Shown in pieces: positions 19,501 to 27,577 of a stretch of DNA of 28,890 bases. Numbering within the stretch: position 1 is the first letter of the stretch; each line of letters begins with the position of its first letter. The position numbers were made by a program, and so were the translations under genes. The notes under the pieces were generated by a model. The model searched no databases. It was not told where the DNA came from and saw nothing but the letters and a program-made list of their open reading frames with translations. The stretch spans positions 1 through 28,890 of the IMG/VR virus record IMGVR_UViG_3300050135_000019. One strand, 5' to 3'. Source of the stretch: a virus.

Positions 19501-19826
19501 AGCCACGCCTGCGCTGCTGGCCGTTTCACGCTTGGCCGCCGTTTGGCTGCATGGCTCGCTGTCGCGCGGTTGCAGCAGGCATGTTCGACGCCCCGGTAGC
19601 GAGAGTGGTCCCCGTCGACATGCCCGAGGTCCCAGCCGCAGATTCCGCGATCAGCCTTGCCGCCCTTGCGCGTCGGCTTGCCGCAGCGCAGACACGGCAG
19701 CCCGTCGGGCGCGATGAACCCTCCGCAGCGCGCACAGAACGCTTCGCCGCGCGCGACGCGCGGCGCCTCACGTGCGCGTCGGCGCTTGTGCTTGGAGCCG
19801 TAGCCGTGCGCGATCGTTCGCTTCAC
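19497..19826 (-). CDS. HNH-type endonuclease next to the terminase genes
   Basis: This protein of about 109 residues carries two zinc-type Cys pairs, FCARCGG and PCLRCGKP. An HNH-like active site, [28 protein letters not shown], follows (His-Asp...His...Asn). HNH proteins beside TerS and TerL are needed for DNA cleavage during packaging in many HK97-type phages, and that is the likely role here. The start is uncertain: the GTG at 19826 ([20 protein letters not shown]) fits the basic N-terminus, while an ATG at 19892 would extend it into unrelated sequence. It overlaps the upstream nuclease gene by 59 bases. Confidence 0.75.
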   Translation of the reverse strand: MKRTIAHGYGSKHKRRRAREAPRVARGEAFCARCGGFIAPDGLPCLRCGKPTRKGGKADRGICGWDLGHVDGDHSRYRGVEHACCNRATASHAAKRRPSVKRPAAQAWL

Positions 19827-20355
19827 GGCGCGCCCGCGAAGCGAGCTTGACGACGTACCCGCGCGTTGTGCCGCAGGCAGCCGCCACCGCATCGGCGTCC
19901 GCAGTCTCGGCGTATAGGCGGACGACTCGCTCGCGGTCGATCCGCTTTAGGCCTCGCGCCTGCTGTACGCGCGTCGCCCAGCTGCAGTTGCCCGGTTCGT
20001 AGTTGCCGTCGTTGTCGACGCGGTCGAGGGACATGCCCTTGGGCCGCTCGCCCATGTCGGCCAGGAAGTTCGGGAAGTTGCCCTCTCCGCGCCACCGCTC
20101 GCAGACCGTGATCCCCCGACCGCCGTAGCGCTCGTAGCGATTCGTCTTCGGGTTGAAGCAGCGGGCGAGCATCGCTCGGTAGGAGTTGAGCGTTGCGGGA
20201 TGCTGCTGCGGTGCCCCTCCGCGTGAGCCATACGGCGCCGGCTGCTTGCGCCGACACGTTTGGCATATGCGCTGCTCGGCTGGCAGGCATCCTTTGCCGC
20301 TCCAGAGCAGCTTGCCGCACCGGGAGCAGGGGGTGTCCGGCTTCGCTGCCACCAC
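19768..20355 (-). CDS. HNH endonuclease, zinc-finger plus AP2-associated type
   Basis: This 195-residue protein begins with a zinc ribbon (PCSRCGKLL, then ICQTCRRKQ). It continues with the typical phage HNH core [30 protein letters not shown], then [20 protein letters not shown] and [18 protein letters not shown]. The last part is helix-turn-helix-like ([24 protein letters not shown]), ending in a basic tail. This group is widespread as free-standing homing endonucleases in phages. The GTG at 20355 is chosen because the zinc ribbon starts soon after; no strong SD site is seen. It lies just before the HNH gene of the packaging module. Confidence 0.85.
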   Translation of the reverse strand: MVAAKPDTPCSRCGKLLWSGKGCLPAEQRICQTCRRKQPAPYGSRGGAPQQHPATLNSYRAMLARCFNPKTNRYERYGGRGITVCERWRGEGNFPNFLADMGERPKGMSLDRVDNDGNYEPGNCSWATRVQQARGLKRIDRERVVRLYAETADADAVAAACGTTRGYVVKLASRARREANDRARLRLQAQAPTRT

Positions 20356-20498
20356 GGGAGTTTCCCACGCGGCGGGGCTGGTCGGATGGTCGCCAGTTCG
20401 GTGTCTGCGCGGTGTTTTTCATGGGGGGAAATGCGCGTGACAGCGACGGTCGCTGATGCCGACCCGGTAGAGATGATGCCCCCCCAACATAGCGCTGC

Positions 20499-20747
20499 TC
20501 ACCGCCCTGCTGCTATCTGCTGCCTCGTCCGCTCCGACTCGCCACGTGCCATGCGCAGCAGGTTGCGCAGTGTCAGCCTGTCCTCAGCTTCGGCTGACAG
20601 GCCACGCTCACTCAGGGGTTGCTGTGCTGCGAGGCGGATGCGCTCGTCTCTGGGCAGATGGCTATTGACAGGCAGCCTGGCGTCGATGCCGTAGGCGTGT
20701 AGCTCGTCTACCAGCGCCGCGTCGGACATGAGCGTCATCGGCCTCAC
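20499..20747 (-). CDS. Small helical hypothetical protein
   Basis: This 82-residue protein starts at a GTG that overlaps the preceding stop (GTGA); ATG codons at 20738 and 20729 are alternatives. It is Arg/Glu/Leu-rich and mostly helical: LMSDAALVDELHAYGIDARL, HLPRDERIRLAAQQP, AEDRLTLRNLLRMARGESER. No cysteine or catalytic motif is present. The gap that follows, 20356-20498, holds no gene that I can support. Function unknown; a small tail or regulatory accessory is possible by position after the tail fibre. Confidence 0.5.
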   Translation of the reverse strand: MRPMTLMSDAALVDELHAYGIDARLPVNSHLPRDERIRLAAQQPLSERGLSAEAEDRLTLRNLLRMARGESERTRQQIAAGR

Positions 20748-21037
20748 TGCCGTGCTGCCCGTGCTCGTATCGTCTCAGCGATCGCGACCTGCTGCTCGCA
20801 CGGGCGCACATACATCTGCCATCCGTTCGGAGTGTCAGCGAAGGCGATCTGGACCGGCTCTGACCAGTCGTCCAGGCGCTGAGCCAGTGGGCGTGCGACG
20901 TCCACTTGCACCGACGCGTCATTCGTTGTCGCGGCGCGGACGAGCGTCTTGGCCACCCGCAGCGTGTAGTCGGCGTTGATCTTGGCTGCTGCACGCCACA
21001 GCAAGAACACAGCCTCACGAGCAAAGGTCTTACGCAT
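20744..21037 (-). CDS. Hypothetical protein
   Basis: This 97-residue protein starts at an ATG with CAGGAG upstream. Its sequence mixes helix (REAVFLLWRAAAKINADYTL) and likely strand (VQIAFADTPNGWQMYVRP), with helical ends ending in IRARAARQ. The 5' end overlaps by eight bases the gene before it, and its stop overlaps the next GTG, so it belongs to a tight run of four genes following the tail fibre. Small proteins placed there are often tail-fibre assembly aids or parts of lysis cassettes, but nothing in the sequence proves either. Confidence 0.55.
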   Translation of the reverse strand: MRKTFAREAVFLLWRAAAKINADYTLRVAKTLVRAATTNDASVQVDVARPLAQRLDDWSEPVQIAFADTPNGWQMYVRPCEQQVAIAETIRARAARQ

Positions 21038-21236
21038 GGAGTCTCCTGAGCATCGCGATGGCTGCGGCTTCGGGTGTCCAGCCTGCCGTCTCAGCAAGCC
21101 TGTTGCCCAAGCGGGTGTGGATGGTGATGCGGTGCGGTAGACACGGTGCATCGTGCTCGCCGTCAGTGCCCGTCAGGCCACGCTCGCGGCAATACTCGTC
21201 CAGCACGAACACGGCTGCCTTGTAGCCGGGCAGCAC
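21030..21236 (-). CDS. Small hypothetical protein
   Basis: This protein of about 68 residues begins at a proposed GTG (21236): LPGYKAAVFVLDEYCRERGL, then CLPHRITIHTRLGNRLAETA and a final helix EAAAIAMLRRLHA. Further upstream the same frame continues into a basic, low-sense stretch that overlaps the previous gene, so the later start is preferred; no strong SD site is visible. Its stop overlaps the next ATG. No family recognised. Confidence 0.45.
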   Translation of the reverse strand: MLPGYKAAVFVLDEYCRERGLTGTDGEHDAPCLPHRITIHTRLGNRLAETAGWTPEAAAIAMLRRLHA

Positions 21237-21270
21237 GAGACGCGATGGTGTCGGCAGTCGCGGCGCTGGG

Positions 21271-21657
21271 CTATTCGTCGAAGGCGGGTTTGACCGGGAT
21301 CTGCGCTGGCCGGGACGCTTTGTACGGTGCGGTTGTCTCAACGCTGACCTTCCAAAAGCCGGCTTCTGTCAATTCGATGCTGGACCTCCACACACCAGTT
21401 GATGTGCGCCAGGCGCTGCCTGCGATCCCAGCACCACGATAGGACAAGAACGTGAACGTGATGCCGCCAGGTTCGACGACAGCGTCTGTTTCTGGGCTCG
21501 TGACCGTCGCCGTGGGTATCCACAGGTCGCCGACATGGAAGGCACCCGATCGGCTCGTGATCGCGATGCGCCCAGCGAGCGAGATCGCCAATGGGTTCGG
21601 CAACGCCAACCCAGCGCCACCGCCGTAGTAGTAGCCGCCGTACAGGGTGCCAAGCAT
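21271..21657 (-). CDS. Beta-rich tail accessory protein
   Basis: This 128-residue protein follows the tail fibre by 33 bases. It has a glycine/tyrosine-rich start (LGTLYGGYYYGGGAGLALPN), then repeated strands: RIAITSRSGAFHVGDLWIPT, then ITFTFLSYRGAGIAGSAWRT and LTEAGFWKVSVETTAPYKAS. The pattern suggests an Ig-like or jelly-roll fold, common in small virion decoration or receptor-contact proteins. The ATG has GAGGA about 11 bases upstream. Role as tail-associated protein is inferred from position only. Confidence 0.55.
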   Translation of the reverse strand: MLGTLYGGYYYGGGAGLALPNPLAISLAGRIAITSRSGAFHVGDLWIPTATVTSPETDAVVEPGGITFTFLSYRGAGIAGSAWRTSTGVWRSSIELTEAGFWKVSVETTAPYKASRPAQIPVKPAFDE

Positions 21658-21690
21658 CTATCGGTCCTCACTGCATCTCGGCAGAGCCGA

Positions 21691-24600
21691 TCACGCGACG
21701 ATCGGGCTCTTGTTCATCGTCGGTGCCGTAGCCGTGTAGGTCGCTTCCACCGAATCTCCCGGGTTCAGTCGCACCACCGCAGCGGCAGAGGCCACCGATG
21801 ACCCAACCACCTGGGACGTGCCGCCTTCCTGCCTTGTGACCTTTAGATAAGGCGTTGTGAGCGCTCCGCCGTACACGAAGATGTCCTCGGGCACCATGTC
21901 TTCGTTCGTGTACGTGTAAGGACTTGCGGTGACCGATAGCGCCGCAGCAGCGGGCGGTTTTGCCAGGTAGCTGTCCGTGAGCATGATTTTGGTCTTGAGC
22001 GCTTCGTTGCCTGCGCCCTGCCCGAACGCAACGTCTTCGATGCTCGCCTGTCCAAGGACGGCCTGCCTGTTCCATCTGCGGCAGTGAAGTATGCCCTCTA
22101 TGCGCACCCCTTCGGCCGTATTGTTTTCTATCTGTAGACCCTGATGCCTACCCGGCGCTTCCGCATCCCCCATATCACGCAGACCGTCAATCGCGCCGGA
22201 GATCACCAACATCCGATCGTGTCTAAGAAGTGTGAGCGAGGCAGTTGTTTCTCCGGGCGTCCATCCCCATCCCATGCCGCGCGGTTGTGATTCCGCCCCG
22301 AATGTTGTCTTTTGTGTTGTCGTGGTCAGTGTTACGGTGACACGATTGGTGCCTTCTGCTTTCAACGCTGGTTCGCTGGACCCCGTGAAGTAGTCTGCGT
22401 AAACCGTGTTGCCTTGGAGCTTGATGCGGACGCCGACGGTGGTTGCGACCGCGATACGTGACGCCAGGTTTTCGGTTACGAGCACGGTGGGAGCCCCATT
22501 TGCGATGACTTCCTCGATGCGCAGGCTCGTGTTAGTGCCGTTGTCGGAGAGAATCGCCCGGATTTCGTTGCCTTTTGCTTCGTTCATCTTCGCAACGGCG
22601 AGTAGTTCCCAGCCCGTGATGCTTGTTGCGGGCGTGATGCCCTGCACGTACATCGCGCCGTCCATCACATTGCCGACCTGGTTGAAAGGGATCACGGCCT
22701 GGCCAACTGCCGGCGCGCGGAAAATCCTGCGTTCGGCGGGGTTCGCGGTGCATTCCAACTTTTTATTGACGGTGCTCTGCGAGAGGCCCGTGCGCGAGCC
22801 GGTTCTTAGTACGTAGGCGAGACTGATGCTTTCTGCTGCGTTCCACTTGTCCAAGCATGTCGAACCCGACTTTATCTGCACATCTCGAAGCCGGAATGCA
22901 AAGGTGCCCGCGAGCTTCAGATTAGCCTTTACTCCTAGCGATCGGACATCAAGCACAAGACGCGACGCTCCCCCGATAAGGACAGCCGGGACCTGGAGGG
23001 AACATGTTGTAAACGCTTCTGAATTAGCTTCTCCATTGAACTCAAACTGAGCACCATCGATCTCTACGGCTCCAGTGCCTCCCTCCTGCGTGATGGCGAT
23101 GCCAGCCGGTTCCTGGGTTTGCGCGTTGGCGGTCGATACGAGCGCCAGGCCGTCGTAGATGATCGAGGCGTTCTTTATCGAGACTTTTCTGAAGTCCGCG
23201 GAGATAATGAGCGGCTGAGTGGAGGGGTTCTGGAAACCGCCTGCCGTGGCTTCAAACTTCGGGGCAGTGTGCTTGAACGTGAAGTTCGTAACGTTGATCG
23301 TTCCGTATTTAGCGCCGTGGACTCCCCATATCCATAGTCCCGCCATCAGGGTCCAGCGGCTTTCGGAGCGTACACATGTGAGGTTCGTGATGTTTATCGT
23401 CTGCTGCTCCGGGTTCGGTAGGCCGCCGTTGTTGGCAGTGATGACCATTCCCTCGTTCAGACAGTTCTCGGCGTGTATATTGGAAGCGTCTAGCTCACGG
23501 CAACCGTCTATCTCGATTCCAGCGTCGCCAGACCCATAGATGTAGATGTTATCGAGCACAACCTTGCCGCAGTTGCCATCCCCTCCCACTTGAAGCCCCG
23601 ATGAGTTTCCGTTAGCGACCGTGGTGGGTACTTTCTGGCCGCTGCTCCACCAGAAGTTTCTAACCGTGACATCATCCACGAACACGTTTGCAACGGGCAC
23701 TGTCGCTTTTTCGTACGCTTCGATGCCTTGTTTTTCGCCGCTGTAGTAGGGGAGCACGAGTAGCCCGGAGTCGCCTCCACCTCCCGTCAGACCGCAGTAA
23801 ATGTTCTCAAATAACAAGTGCTTGATGGTGTTCTGCGTCGCCCCGAAAGCATCGCTGCGGGTGACTCCGATGCTGAAACAGCGTCGGCTTGCGGCGGATA
23901 GTTCTCCGGCGTTTATCACCGAGATGTTGCGGAAAATCAAGTTTTCGAGATTGCATTGGATATTGAAGAAGTTGGCTACTATGCCTATGTTTTCGGTGGC
24001 GACGTTGTTGTTGTTGACGGTCAGGTCTTCTACCGCAACATTCTGGAGGGTGGCTTCTTCAGCGGTGCCTCCGCTAAGTAGAGATGGGCAATTGGTCGAG
24101 AGCTTGATTTTAGTTGCGCCCATTCCCGCACCCTTGAGCCGTACCCAACCTGCAAGGCCCGCTTTAGGCATGAGGGTTTCTGGGCTATCGGGAGCCAAGC
24201 TGTATTCCCTAGCCCCGAGCTTGACGACACCATTTTCTGCGGTATTCACCACATTGAACGCGGCCTTTAGCCGTTCCCAGTCCGTCCCCGTGAAGGAGTC
24301 CACAACAATCTCCGGAGCTTCAATCCACCGCACCGTCCCATCCGAGCGCACCATCAACTGCTTGCCCGTGGAACCAACGTCGAGCGGCACCACATCGCTA
24401 CCCGTACCCGTACAGACGAGAAGTGCCTGGTCGGGTGGTTCGATACTGCTGCTTACCACGGAAGCCGGAAGATCCGCAGTCGTCAACGGGTCGCTGCCCG
24501 CTTCCGCGTGCGTACTCGCGTGATGTGCTGGGGGCTGCGCGCCGATGCTCCCTGCCGTCAGGGACGCGACGCCGCTCGCTGCGCCCTTCTGGGTGAGCGG

Positions 24601-25887
24601 GATGCTCGCGGCTTCCGCGGCAGCCTGAGCGGCCGCTACTGCGGCTTCCCGTGCTGTCCTCTCCGGGGTCGCGTTGAGCGTGTTGCCGACCTTTTCGAGA
24701 CCGCTGCCGGCCGTGATCTCCCCAGCACCCGAGAACTGCGTCCATACGATCGCGGTGACACCAATCGTGTATGGCCCTTCTCCGACGACCGTGAAACCAG
24801 CGCCTTCGTTTTTTTCGCCGGCCTCCACGAACACGAACGCGCCCTTGACCTGGGCGCCCGTGCTCATGTCCGTCGTGCGCGTCAGCACGTATTTCGCTTC
24901 GGGGCCACCGGCCGCCGTAACGACATATAGGCCGTTGTTCGCTTGCGCGGCCTCGTTCTTGACGAGCACACGCTGACCCACTGCGACCGCTTTGGCATCG
25001 ACGGTGAGCGCCCCGTTTGCGGCGGCGGTCAGCACGCCCGTCAGATACGTGTTCGCTGGCAGCGCCGTCGTGGTCGCCAGTGCCACGCTTTCCTTCGGCG
25101 AGAGGTTCGCCGCTATCGCATCCGCATACGCCTTATTGACTGCCTGCGTCGCTTCAGTGGGCGTGGGAACCGTCGGGCTCGCGCTGAACGCCTTGACGCC
25201 CGCGACCGTTTGGTTGCCAGTCAGCTTGACCGCTTCAGCCTCGGCCGCTTTGGCCCTAGATGTCTCAACAGCAACGTCTGCTGCTGCCGCTGCTTCCGCA
25301 GCAGTCTGCGCGGCGCTGGCCGCGCCCGCTTTGTCCGACGCTGCTTCCGCTTCGCCCTTCGCGGTCTGCACGAACTGGTCCGTGGCGATCGCAGTGGTGT
25401 TGTCTTTGGCGGCCTGGGTTGGGGCTTTCGGCGTGCCCGTCAACGCCGGACTAGCAAGCGGCGCCTTGAGCGCCTCAGCGGCTTCCGCTCGTTCCTTCTC
25501 GACTTTGACATCTGCCGTCGCCGCTGCTTCCGCAGCAGCCTGGGCGGCGACGATCGCTTCCGCGAGGCTTTCGATGGTGTGCGCGGTCAGCATGTCCGCG
25601 AACTGCCAGCCCGCTTCGATCTCGCGCGCCGGCGTTCCCTCCTGCGCGCGAGCGCTGAACGTCACGACGTTCCCGACGATGCTCGAGACGCGCGCGATCT
25701 CGGCGTTTTCGCGCAGCGGCGCTACGCCAGGCGCCCAGCAGGTCGCGTTGAACGGCGCTGCGGGGAAGATCTCCTGGGCGGTGAGTTCTCCGCTAGAGAC
25801 CAGCGTCAGTGTTTTGCCGCTGGTGGACGGCGTCGGGCCGACTTCCACAAAGGCCAGCGCGAAGTTCTTGACGGCGTCGACGCTCAA
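21691..25887 (-). CDS. Tail fibre / tailspike with beta-helix and adsorption domains
   Basis: This 1398-residue protein is the likely host-recognition fibre. Residues 1-105 are a unique N-terminal attachment domain. Residues 110-260 hold Ala/Glu-rich coiled segments and a tail-fibre repeat (SPALTGTPKAPTQAA, then NTTAIATDQFVQTAK). Residues about 262-405 match a domain frequent in actinophage fibres (VGQRVLVKNEAAQANNGLYV onward, ending QFSGAGEITAGSGL). Around 455 is HHASTHAEAGSDPLTT. From about 525 to 950 repeated strand-turn units with Asn and Ile ladders (VAVEDLTVNNNN, INITNLTCVRSES, TINVTNFTFKHTA) indicate a pectate-lyase-type beta-helix that may bind or cut surface sugars. The last 400 residues are beta-rich, perhaps carbohydrate-binding. 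The TTG start is supported by AAAGGAG. The beta-helix region is visibly less GC-rich, as expected for an exchanged receptor-binding part. Confidence 0.88.
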   Translation of the reverse strand: MSVDAVKNFALAFVEVGPTPSTSGKTLTLVSSGELTAQEIFPAAPFNATCWAPGVAPLRENAEIARVSSIVGNVVTFSARAQEGTPAREIEAGWQFADMLTAHTIESLAEAIVAAQAAAEAAATADVKVEKERAEAAEALKAPLASPALTGTPKAPTQAAKDNTTAIATDQFVQTAKGEAEAASDKAGAASAAQTAAEAAAAADVAVETSRAKAAEAEAVKLTGNQTVAGVKAFSASPTVPTPTEATQAVNKAYADAIAANLSPKESVALATTTALPANTYLTGVLTAAANGALTVDAKAVAVGQRVLVKNEAAQANNGLYVVTAAGGPEAKYVLTRTTDMSTGAQVKGAFVFVEAGEKNEGAGFTVVGEGPYTIGVTAIVWTQFSGAGEITAGSGLEKVGNTLNATPERTAREAAVAAAQAAAEAASIPLTQKGAASGVASLTAGSIGAQPPAHHASTHAEAGSDPLTTADLPASVVSSSIEPPDQALLVCTGTGSDVVPLDVGSTGKQLMVRSDGTVRWIEAPEIVVDSFTGTDWERLKAAFNVVNTAENGVVKLGAREYSLAPDSPETLMPKAGLAGWVRLKGAGMGATKIKLSTNCPSLLSGGTAEEATLQNVAVEDLTVNNNNVATENIGIVANFFNIQCNLENLIFRNISVINAGELSAASRRCFSIGVTRSDAFGATQNTIKHLLFENIYCGLTGGGGDSGLLVLPYYSGEKQGIEAYEKATVPVANVFVDDVTVRNFWWSSGQKVPTTVANGNSSGLQVGGDGNCGKVVLDNIYIYGSGDAGIEIDGCRELDASNIHAENCLNEGMVITANNGGLPNPEQQTINITNLTCVRSESRWTLMAGLWIWGVHGAKYGTINVTNFTFKHTAPKFEATAGGFQNPSTQPLIISADFRKVSIKNASIIYDGLALVSTANAQTQEPAGIAITQEGGTGAVEIDGAQFEFNGEANSEAFTTCSLQVPAVLIGGASRLVLDVRSLGVKANLKLAGTFAFRLRDVQIKSGSTCLDKWNAAESISLAYVLRTGSRTGLSQSTVNKKLECTANPAERRIFRAPAVGQAVIPFNQVGNVMDGAMYVQGITPATSITGWELLAVAKMNEAKGNEIRAILSDNGTNTSLRIEEVIANGAPTVLVTENLASRIAVATTVGVRIKLQGNTVYADYFTGSSEPALKAEGTNRVTVTLTTTTQKTTFGAESQPRGMGWGWTPGETTASLTLLRHDRMLVISGAIDGLRDMGDAEAPGRHQGLQIENNTAEGVRIEGILHCRRWNRQAVLGQASIEDVAFGQGAGNEALKTKIMLTDSYLAKPPAAAALSVTASPYTYTNEDMVPEDIFVYGGALTTPYLKVTRQEGGTSQVVGSSVASAAAVVRLNPGDSVEATYTATAPTMNKSPIVA

Positions 25888-25932
25888 GGGCGTCTCCTTT
25901 CAACAAACGACGGCGACCCCGGCGCAAAGTCG

Positions 25933-26247
25933 TCAGCGTAGAAGACTTAGCGACCTGCTGGGCTCCGTGCGTCGCTGGAAGTCGCTGAGTTTCTCGCCGA
26001 GGAACGCCCGGACGCGGACCTGGTCGAGCACGAGTTTCGGGCTGCCGATGATGAGCACGATCCGGTCCTTGTACGTCGAGCGGCCGGTCTTCTGGAAGTG
26101 GTTGAGCAGCACCGGGGCGGCTTCATCAAGCAGCGCCTTGTCGATCTCGATCCGGCGCCTAGCGCCCTCCCACTGATCTGCAGCCTCGGCGAGCGTCAAC
26201 GCTCGCTTGGTGATACGCGGCGGGGCTTGGAGGGTCGCAGTCGCCAT
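25933..26247 (-). CDS. Hypothetical protein, possible small virion-associated protein
   Basis: This 104-residue protein begins at MATATLQAPPRITKRALTLA. A helical core (EAADQWEGARRRIEIDKALL, then EAAPVLLNHFQKTGRS) and a short strand-helix region (YKDRIVLIIGSPKLVLDQVR, VRAFLGEKLSDFQRRT) follow. The ATG at 26247 is preferred over frames reaching 26367, which run into the divergent promoter region. A TAGAAT hexamer lies a short distance upstream of it. It ends 45 bases before the tail fibre, so the two are probably cotranscribed. Function unknown. Confidence 0.55.
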   Translation of the reverse strand: MATATLQAPPRITKRALTLAEAADQWEGARRRIEIDKALLDEAAPVLLNHFQKTGRSTYKDRIVLIIGSPKLVLDQVRVRAFLGEKLSDFQRRTEPSRSLSLLR

Positions 26248-26271
26248 CCCGACTACCATTCTATCTCGCAT

Positions 26272-26291
26272 CCCGCATTTTGCGGGCTTTT
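26272..26291 (+). terminator. Short hairpin with T-run in the divergent region
   Basis: CCCGCA (26272-26277) pairs with TGCGGG (26281-26286) around a TTT loop, followed by C and TTTT. On the plus strand this is a small intrinsic-terminator-like structure between the starts of the leftward gene (26247) and the rightward gene (26309). No plus-strand gene lies close upstream, so it may instead serve as an attenuator of the rightward cassette. Confidence 0.45.
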
Positions 26292-26308
26292 GGACTCTCC
26301 CGAACGGC

Positions 26309-26542
26309 ATGAGCCCGAGAACCCTCAGCCAACCGGTCCTCAGCGGGCAGGCGCGCGTCAAGCTCAAGAGCGGCGTGACGATCGAGGGACGTGCGGTCTA
26401 CGACAAGGGCGCTGTCCACATCGTCGGCCGTGTGCGCGTCGTTAGCTTGGTGGGCGGCGAGAGCCGCGTCAGCTATCGACCGCTGCGACGATGGACGCTG
26501 CCGATGTCCCGCGTCCATCACATTCTGTGGGATCGCGAGTAG
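26309..26542 (+). CDS. Small beta-rich hypothetical protein
   Basis: This 77-residue protein has strand-rich sequence (ARVKLKSGVTIEGRAVYDKG, then AVHIVGRVRVVSLVGGES, then YRPLRRWTLPMSRVHHILWD). The pattern LKSGVTIEG...V...V recalls SH3- or Sm-like small barrels that bind nucleic acid, but that is only a resemblance. It opens the rightward cassette between the tail fibre and the right-hand leftward genes. The ATG has no strong SD site, and the hairpin with T-run lies just upstream. It ends with TAG. Confidence 0.5.
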   Translation: MSPRTLSQPVLSGQARVKLKSGVTIEGRAVYDKGAVHIVGRVRVVSLVGGESRVSYRPLRRWTLPMSRVHHILWDRE

Positions 26543-26555
26543 CAGTCCCGCGTGT

Positions 26556-26599
26556 TTGAGAAGATGCCGACAAACCTCGTTATGAGGAAGCGTCCTCAT
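26556..26599 (+). promoter_or_regulatory. Promoter with overlapping operator-like palindrome
   Basis: TTGAGA (26556-26561) and TTATGA (26580-26585) are 18 bases apart, a fair promoter for the winged-helix-like gene at 26632. The palindrome ATGAGGA-agcg-TCCTCAT (26582-26599) covers the proposed -10 box and start site, so a bound dimer would block it. The 11-mer gaggaagcgtc within it recurs in the repeat array before the portal. Confidence 0.5.
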
Positions 26600-26631
26600 T
26601 ATGGGGCGAACCCTCGCAAAGGAGAACCCCG

Positions 26632-26859
26632 ATGCCCACAGGCACGACCACGGCTCGCGATGCGATCCTCAAGAAGCTGCTGAATATGCCCAAGACCCGC
26701 CAGAAGCTCGGCTGCAGCCGCTACCAGCTCCAGATGTTGATGGAGCAGAAGCTCGTCAAGCGGCTGGGCGAAGCCAAAAACCAGGAGGGTGCCCGGAAGG
26801 CCGTCACCTACGAGCTGACCGCACGCGGGCGCAAACGCGCTGAGAAGCTGGGGGGCTGA
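26632..26859 (+). CDS. Small winged-helix-like protein
   Basis: This 75-residue protein starts at an ATG with AAAGGAGAA five bases upstream. The sequence fits a small winged helix: helices TTARDAILKKLLNMPKTRQK, LGCSRYQLQMLMEQKLVKRL, then a wing and strand (EGARKAVTYELTARGRKRAE). The phrase YQLQMLMEQKLVKRL is like the third helix and first wing strand of MarR- or PadR-type proteins. It may be the regulator acting at the palindrome directly upstream. It is followed after three bases by the next gene. Confidence 0.6.
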   Translation: MPTGTTTARDAILKKLLNMPKTRQKLGCSRYQLQMLMEQKLVKRLGEAKNQEGARKAVTYELTARGRKRAEKLGG

Positions 26860-26862
26860 GCC

Positions 26863-27153
26863 GTGCAGCGCGTAGCCGCTGGCCAACTCTCGCTTGAAGC
26901 GGCGCCACGGGGCAAGCGCAAGGACCTGCCGCCGCTTACGGCGACCGTCAGCGTCTCCGGCAAGTTCGTTGACCTCGCCGACGCGGATGGCACCGTGCCC
27001 GAGCTCGACCACGGCGAGGTAGTGCTCGTCACCGTCTCCGACATCGACGGGCAGCTCATCGCCCAAGGCCACGGTCGCGTGCAGATCGCCTTCGCCGACA
27101 AGAGCATTGAGGGCGAGGACTTCACGATCCGCGAGCAGAAAGTCAAGCTCTGA
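26863..27153 (+). CDS. Hypothetical beta-rich protein
   Basis: This 96-residue protein starts at a GTG three bases after the previous stop. A short basic lead (RVAAGQLSLEAAPRGKRKDL) is followed by strands LTATVSVSGKFVDLADADGT, EVVLVTVSDIDGQLIAQGHG and RVQIAFADKSIEGEDFTIRE. It may be a small barrel protein; no family is recognised, though similar short phage proteins with a VSVSGKFVDL...GDVVLVTVSD pattern occur in many actinobacterial elements. Its TGA overlaps the next ATG, a coupled arrangement. Confidence 0.55.
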   Translation: MQRVAAGQLSLEAAPRGKRKDLPPLTATVSVSGKFVDLADADGTVPELDHGEVVLVTVSDIDGQLIAQGHGRVQIAFADKSIEGEDFTIREQKVKL

Positions 27154-27348
27154 TGTGCCACAAGCGAGCGTACGCCCGGCGCCGTGAGGCCGAAGAAGGC
27201 CTTGCGGCGCATCCAGTCGCTCTCGGCCAGGAACGGCGTCAGGCGGGTCTATCGCTGCCCGGCGTGTGGCCGGTATCACCTGACCTGCCAGCGCGTCTCG
27301 CGGGTCGTGGCTCCCACGGCTGGCGCACGGCTTTCGCTGAGCTGGTGA
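27153..27348 (+). pseudogene. Small zinc-finger protein broken by a one-base frameshift
   Basis: The first frame gives MCHKRAYARRREAEE. The sense then continues in the +1 frame as ALRRIQSLSARNGVRRVYRC, followed by PACGRYHLTCQRVS, up to a TGA at 27346-27348. Together these make a common actinobacterial protein of about 64 residues with the pattern C..KRAY..R.EAE.AL..I...VYRCP.CG.YHLT, a zinc-binding knuckle. One extra G in GAAGAAGGCC would restore a single frame. The uninterrupted frame instead gives a low-sense tail ending at 27374. It may be a true mutation or a sequence error. Confidence 0.65.
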
Positions 27349-27499
27349 TCGCCTGCGGCTCGGGGTCGTCATAGGACGCCAAGATGCGCTTTGGCTTGGG
27401 TGCTGGATAGCGCCGGTTGAGGATCGCGATCATCCGGAGGTTCGACGCGGTCATCGTCTTGTGCGGCAGCCCGGACTCGCAGTTGAGGCATCTGCACAC
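27239..27499 (-). CDS. Hypothetical protein, uncertain
   Basis: This frame of about 86 codons starts at a GTG with GAGGTGAG upstream. The N-terminal part, CRCLNCESGLPHKTMTASNL, followed by RMIAILNRRYPAPKPKRILA, looks like real protein with a Cys pair. The last 35 residues (RQPWEPRPARRAGRSGDTGH) are the antisense of the zinc-finger gene on the other strand and have little sense. It would be the last of the leftward genes on the right side, overlapping the rightward cassette tail to tail by about 110 bases. The gap 27500-27577 holds nothing else. Confidence 0.4.
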   Translation of the reverse strand: MCRCLNCESGLPHKTMTASNLRMIAILNRRYPAPKPKRILASYDDPEPQAITSSAKAVRQPWEPRPARRAGRSGDTGHTPGSDRPA

Positions 27500-27577
27500 G
27501 GGCACCTCACCTCTTGACTGCCTGCTCTCCGTAGCTCGCGCCAGAGTACAGAGTGGTGGCCATCGTAGCGCGGCTGG

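Noticed and set aside
25929-25940. Third copy of gtcgtcagcgt
   Set aside because: The match is only 11-12 bases, and similar 10-mers occur elsewhere (for example near 9198), so it may be chance.
26599-27372. Minus-strand open frame of 257 codons
   Set aside because: It lies opposite three coupled plus-strand genes with good ribosome sites; its protein has no recognisable pattern.
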